This document shows positions 61,701-64,000 of a stretch of DNA of 64,000 nucleotides, piece after piece. Made by a program: the position numbers and the translations under genes. Every line of letters begins with the position of its first letter. Position 1 is the stretch's first letter. Location of the stretch: NCBI GenBank assembly GCA_964538065.1, contig CAZIDG010000008.1, positions 22,873-86,872 on the forward strand. The letters are read 5' to 3'. The stretch comes from G963664225 sp964538065. Its GTDB lineage: Bacteria > Verrucomicrobiota > Verrucomicrobiia > Limisphaerales > UBA1319. The notes under the pieces were generated by a model. The model saw nothing but the letters and a program-made list of their open reading frames with translations. It did not search any database and was not told the origin of the DNA.

Positions 61701-62063
61701 GGTATCCATAACACACAAACAGCCGAAAGCCACTCCTTGCGGATTCACAAGCGGCATGCCCGCAAAAAAACGAACCCCAGGTGCTTGCGTTACAAGAGGA
61801 TTCGAGGAAAGATATGGCTCTTTCGTGGCATCTTCCACAACGAGCAGTTGACCATGGGCCATGGCGTGAGCACCGAATGATGCATCCAGCGGAATCGAGC
61901 GTACCTCAATACCAATTTTGGCAAAAAATCGTTCCTCGGACACATGGGCCAGTGTGATGGCGGCCATGGGCACCTGGCAAAAACGAGAGGCCTGCAGGGC
62001 CAGTTGATGATACAACGGCTCTGCGTCCGCCTCTACAACATAATAATTATCAAGCACTTGCAT
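58773..62063 (-). CDS. hybrid histidine kinase GAF-PAS-PAS-HisKA-HATPase-REC-REC-Hpt
   Basis: A 1096-residue soluble kinase, the first gene of the cluster. A GAF domain (about 15-148, 'FFAGMPLVNPQGVAFGCLCV'), two PAS domains (about 175-290 and 300-420) each ending 'IIGT.GI...T', HisKA with His445, HATPase ('NLLSNAVKFTHEGE', 'DTGIGIRP', 'GGTGLGLAICKQL'), receivers with Asp736 and Asp883, and a C-terminal Hpt with His1025 ('AAAHSLKGSSSNLG'). All phosphotransfer residues are intact. The three sensor domains and lack of membrane helices suggest an intracellular signal. Transcription runs through the three downstream signalling genes. Confidence 0.92.
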   Translation of the reverse strand: MQVLDNYYVVEADAEPLYHQLALQASRFCQVPMAAITLAHVSEERFFAKIGIEVRSIPLDASFGAHAMAHGQLLVVEDATKEPYLSSNPLVTQAPGVRFFAGMPLVNPQGVAFGCLCVMDTKPRTLSEREAETLRLLGTQAALQMELAHMQKELSKALENQKAAERSYKIANSFYNSLVEGLPQNIFRKDVNFRFTFANKRFCDTVGCPLEKIIGKTDFDFYPRELAQKYQRDDIRIMSTGEILDTVEAHQTATGGKIYVHVVKTPIRNDEGEIIGTQGIFWNVTERKRIEEELNRERDLLRTLLNNTPDQIYFKDAQSRFIRVSRGLLERFNTKALEDIIGKSDFDFFSEEHARAAYEDEQRIIRTGIPVLDKPEKETWPDGHETWALTTKMPMRNNDGVIIGTFGISKDITALEMAQRELQVARDAALETARIKSEFLANMSHEIRTPMNAIIGMSGLLMDTELSEDQHDFVDTIRSSADSLLTIINDILDFSKIEAGKMELEKIDFDLVELVEGTVELLATKAYSKGLELLFWVDHDVPAKLRGDPGRLRQVIVNLLSNAVKFTHEGEVVVRVERQDENNNNVTLKFSVRDTGIGIRPEVQQMIFQSFTQADGSTTRKYGGTGLGLAICKQLTELMGGDIGVCSDLGKGSTFHFRIPLEKQPIATSQTPRGKSALAGMHALIVDDNATNRRLLEHQLGSFHMITDTASGGTEALEMLEAAWQKGLPYDLIILDHQMPEMDGVTLARKIRTNPHGGDVRMLMLTSLGLRLDDVKLKELGLCAYLVKPVKQSKLEECLERVCSQAPESPAGQAPTAAQALESAPASGRRIGMRILVAEDNPVNQKVILRQLKKLGHGADAVANGIEVLQALKNIPYDVVLMDCQMPEMDGYEASRLLRERQKTQAGAPCHIIALTANALAGDRQRCLDAGMDDYISKPVHLEELHAALERAMGKNTSLASPGESNVRSNEHLALDAWRDLGIADSPEAVSELLELFLKDGASRLQQIEQAMTARNTTALAAAAHSLKGSSSNLGARLLASLCSQMEKAGRAEAYSDVASLHDKLQKEFRNVVAAVETELARLQGSGSPTPPDHRL

Positions 62064-62434
62064 TCATACCTGCTTAATGGCAGGCGATCTTGGAGCAGTG
62101 CTTCGTGTGCTGGATTCCATCCAGTTGCGATGGGTATCCATATCTGCTCTAAGCCTGATTATCGGCATTTCATATGCTTTTATAAAGACCAAATTGACAC
62201 ATTGACAGTTTATTAATGGGGCCATCCTTCCCTATACCACTCTCGAATGTCCTGAATGCACCCCTTGTCATTCGTCCCTTCCATGGTTGCTGGCTGGGCA
62301 AATAATGCCCATCCATCTGGCTTGACCTGTCGTATGGAATGCTGATCAGGATCGATTGCATAACACCTTGAACTTCCGTGCACTAATGTTCTTGCGGCTT
62401 GCATTAGGCTGGCCTTTTTCAACACCATGCACCT
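62064..62434. other. intergenic region between the phosphorelay cluster and the methyltransferase gene
   Basis: 371 bp, divergent, no gene. It contains a tandem ATTGACAC-ATTGACAG (62193-62208) and a small hairpin GGGCA-AATAA-TGCCC (62296-62310). No convincing promoter pair stands out on either strand. Confidence 0.4.
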
Positions 62435-63214
62435 ATGACGGCTCATTACACGGAACATTACCAAGGCCACCTTGCTCCCATCTATGTGTGGATGGTTGGC
62501 GGTTCGGATGCCGCGCTCCAGACAGGCAAAACTGAACTGGATGCGTTGAACCTGTCTCTTTCACATGGTTCCCTGGCGCTGGATCTGGGAGCAGGGTTTG
62601 GCATGCATGCCATCCCGCTTGCCCAGAGAGGGTTGCGTGTGACAGCCATTGATACGTCCGCCGAACTCCTGGGCACCCTCAACGAGCTCAGAGGCACCCT
62701 GCCTGTACGAACGGTGCAGGCTGATCTCCTGGCGTTTGGAACCCACCTCACAGAGACCCCGTCGGTCATTTTATGCATGGGCGACACGATGACACATTTG
62801 CCGGACCTTGGTGCGGTAGATTGTCTCATGGAAAAGGTGTCCTCCGCATTGCGGCCGGGTGGGATGTTTGTGATGACATTCCGGGATTATACCGTGCCAC
62901 TCCTTGCGGAGCAGCGATTTATATCCGTGAGAAGTGACGATGCCCGAATCCTCACATGCTTTCTGGAATACGAGCCGGAAATGGTTGTCGTGCATGACAT
63001 CCTGCATGAACGTGGATCCAGCGGTTGGCAAACCCGGGTGAGCTCATATCGTAAACTGCGGCTGGAACCTGCAAAGATCGTGGCCAGTCTGCAATCCCAT
63101 GGCTTCGAAGTCCGTCGCGAGATTGGAATGAGAGGCATGGTTCGATTGGTGGCTCAAAAGGCGCCTGGTTCGGGCATCAAGTCATCCATGTCGATCAAAT
63201 CAAATATCCAATAG
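62435..63214 (+). CDS. class I SAM-dependent methyltransferase
   Basis: A 259-residue protein with the Rossmann-type methyltransferase fold. Motif I is 'ALDLGAGFGMHAIPLAQRG', motif II 'VTAIDTSAELL', then 'CMGDTMTHLPDLGAVDCLME' and 'ALRPGGMFVMTFRDYT' (motifs IV-V). The target is not obvious: the C-terminal beta region ('ILTCFLEYEPEMVVVHDILH') would carry specificity. It is followed 8 bp later by the NTF2-like protein, so the two form an operon. The N-terminus 'MTAHYTEHYQGHLAPIYVWM' matches the usual small-molecule methyltransferase opening. Confidence 0.85.
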   Translation: MTAHYTEHYQGHLAPIYVWMVGGSDAALQTGKTELDALNLSLSHGSLALDLGAGFGMHAIPLAQRGLRVTAIDTSAELLGTLNELRGTLPVRTVQADLLAFGTHLTETPSVILCMGDTMTHLPDLGAVDCLMEKVSSALRPGGMFVMTFRDYTVPLLAEQRFISVRSDDARILTCFLEYEPEMVVVHDILHERGSSGWQTRVSSYRKLRLEPAKIVASLQSHGFEVRREIGMRGMVRLVAQKAPGSGIKSSMSIKSNIQ

Positions 63215-63222
63215 CCTCCCTT

Positions 63223-63615
63223 ATGTCTGACACATCATCCATTGTCATCGAAGACGAGATCACTCGTGTGGAAGAACAGCTGAGGCAGGCCATGCTAACG
63301 TCCGATGTGGCCATGCTCGATCGGTTGATTGCCAACGACCTTTTATTCACGAGCCATCTCGGCCAACGCGTGACCAAGACCGATGATTTGGCCATCCATC
63401 GATCTGGCATGCTACGGTTTGGCAGTCTTGAACCCTCGGAACAGGTTCTCAAAGTTGTAGGATCGCTTGTGGTTGCATCCGTGCGTATGAGAGCAACGGG
63501 CGTGTACCATAACGAATCGTTTTCATCTGACCTGCGTTATACTCGCCTCTGGCGCAAATCAGAGGACGGTCAATGGCAGGTTTGTGCAGGCCATAGCAGC
63601 CTCATCCAAGGGTGA
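63223..63615 (+). CDS. NTF2-like (DUF4440) protein
   Basis: A 130-residue protein of the NTF2/SnoaL-like superfamily: an N-terminal helix pair 'IEDEITRVEEQLRQAMLTSD' 'VAMLDRLIANDLLFTSHLGQ', then a cone-shaped beta sheet ('VRMRATGVYHNESFSSDLRY', 'TRLWRKSEDGQWQVCAGHSS'). This matches DUF4440-type proteins, which are enzymes or ligand binders of mostly unknown role. It begins 8 bp after the methyltransferase gene. No catalytic residues can be assigned from sequence alone. Confidence 0.8.
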   Translation: MSDTSSIVIEDEITRVEEQLRQAMLTSDVAMLDRLIANDLLFTSHLGQRVTKTDDLAIHRSGMLRFGSLEPSEQVLKVVGSLVVASVRMRATGVYHNESFSSDLRYTRLWRKSEDGQWQVCAGHSSLIQG

Positions 63616-63960
63616 TGGTTGGTCGATCGGCACACTCAGGAGGGGGTAAGGCCTTTGTTTGAGACCTGAGGATGGCCGTTACTCCTGTCCAGATTCGCTT
63701 CATTATCCAGGACCAGACCGCCTCGAGGGACGAAACACGTACTGGGTACGATGGAATAAAAAGAGTTGCATACGACCACATAACTGGCTTGACCGGTTTG
63801 CTGAATTCAGCGATATCTGTGGAGCCATTTAGAGCTGTTTTCAGTTTGGGCGTTTTTGTGCTCTTGGTTTTGTAACGGGAGCTCAAAGTGTTGCTAAAAC
63901 GTTACACAGTCGAAATTGAAACATTAGGAAGCAGTCTAAGTGACTAATATATAATTGGTT
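63616..63960. other. intergenic region upstream of tRNA-Ser
   Basis: 345 bp without a supported gene. An open frame at 63672-63875 resembles no protein. A TATAAT (63950-63955) lies only 5 bp before the tRNA with no well-spaced -35, so it is a doubtful promoter. Confidence 0.4.
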
Positions 63961-64000
63961 GGAGAGGTGGCCGAGTGGCTGAAGGCGACGGTTTGCTAAA
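63961..64000 (+). tRNA. tRNA-Ser (GCU), partial, cut by the window end
   Basis: The sequence starts GGAGAGG-TG-GCCGAGTGGCTGAAGGC: acceptor strand and a class II-type D arm as in bacterial tRNA-Ser. The anticodon stem ACGGT is followed by the loop TTGCTAA, giving anticodon GCU. The 3' half, including the long variable arm, lies outside the window. Confidence 0.85.

Noticed and set aside
63672..63875. 67-codon open frame before the tRNA
   Set aside because: No homology pattern or start signal, and the opposite strand is equally open.
63950..63955. TATAAT as a tRNA-Ser promoter
   Set aside because: Only 5 bp from the mature 5' end with no -35 at a usable distance, so transcription would start inside the tRNA.
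1..64000. CRISPR array, rRNA, phage or IS transposase genes
   Set aside because: No regularly spaced repeats, rRNA signatures, integrase or transposase motifs were seen on either strand.

Overview
The window reads as a draft-assembly fragment (two 100-N scaffold gaps) of a GC-rich bacterium, most likely a member of the Verrucomicrobiota. This rests on the style of its secreted proteins (C-terminal modules of the 'STNL..W' / 'STDLIHW' type ending in 'YYR'), a PEP-CTERM/exosortase-type protein with the PrsK/PrsR two-component pair, a pyrophosphate-type phosphofructokinase, ferredoxin-dependent 2-oxoacid oxidoreductase, a FloA flotillin with NfeD, and many secreted TIM-barrel enzymes. No rRNA is present. 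One tRNA (Ser, anticodon GCU) is cut by the right edge.

Layout. 0-8.5 kb is an envelope/exopolysaccharide block: the tail of one polysaccharide-export protein and a complete SLBB export lipoprotein, facing a two-gene operon (FN3/Ig-like secreted protein, then a P-domain PEP-CTERM protein), an RHH regulator, prsR-prsK and a CHAD protein. 8.6-13 kb is a MoxR/DUF58/transglutaminase operon. 13-14.6 kb holds yicC-gmk. 14.6-18 kb is a disturbed island with interspersed palindromic repeats, an Rhs C-terminal tip broken by an assembly gap, a lipoprotein, a second Rhs core remnant and a HEAT-like membrane protein. 18-27 kb carries single metabolic genes: a double CDGSH protein, a Tat-exported Gfo/Idh/MocA oxidoreductase, PPi-phosphofructokinase, alkaline phosphatase, an amidohydrolase with a CBM9-like tail, and an endonuclease III-type glycosylase. 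27-30 kb is an isolated nuoM-nuoN pair behind a near-consensus sigma-70 promoter. 30.4-36.1 kb is a five-gene operon (nfeD, floA, Pro-rich membrane protein, RibD-like reductase, large glycosidase). 36-40.5 kb is a 1390-residue secreted Calx-beta/Ig protein. 41-44 kb is korA-korB. 44-51.5 kb holds a DUF4832-like secreted protein, a small lipoprotein, an enlarged ilvD, a membrane protein and fmt. 51.5-62 kb is a four-gene multistep phosphorelay cluster plus a DUF1232 protein. The end carries a methyltransferase, an NTF2-like protein and the tRNA.

The most interesting signals are as follows. (i) The two secreted-protein transcription units each have a sigma-54-like -24/-12 element, and 60-90 bp upstream an identical 15-base sequence, in the same window as PrsR, the sigma-54 activator of PEP-CTERM systems. 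(ii) The phosphorelay cluster has three kinases, seven intact receivers and three Hpt domains, no DNA-binding output, and one receiver that has lost its phospho-acceptor. (iii) The Rhs tip is broken by a scaffold gap whose flanks duplicate exactly 55 bp, so the gap is probably an artefact. (iv) The dihydroxy-acid dehydratase carries roughly 180 extra residues.
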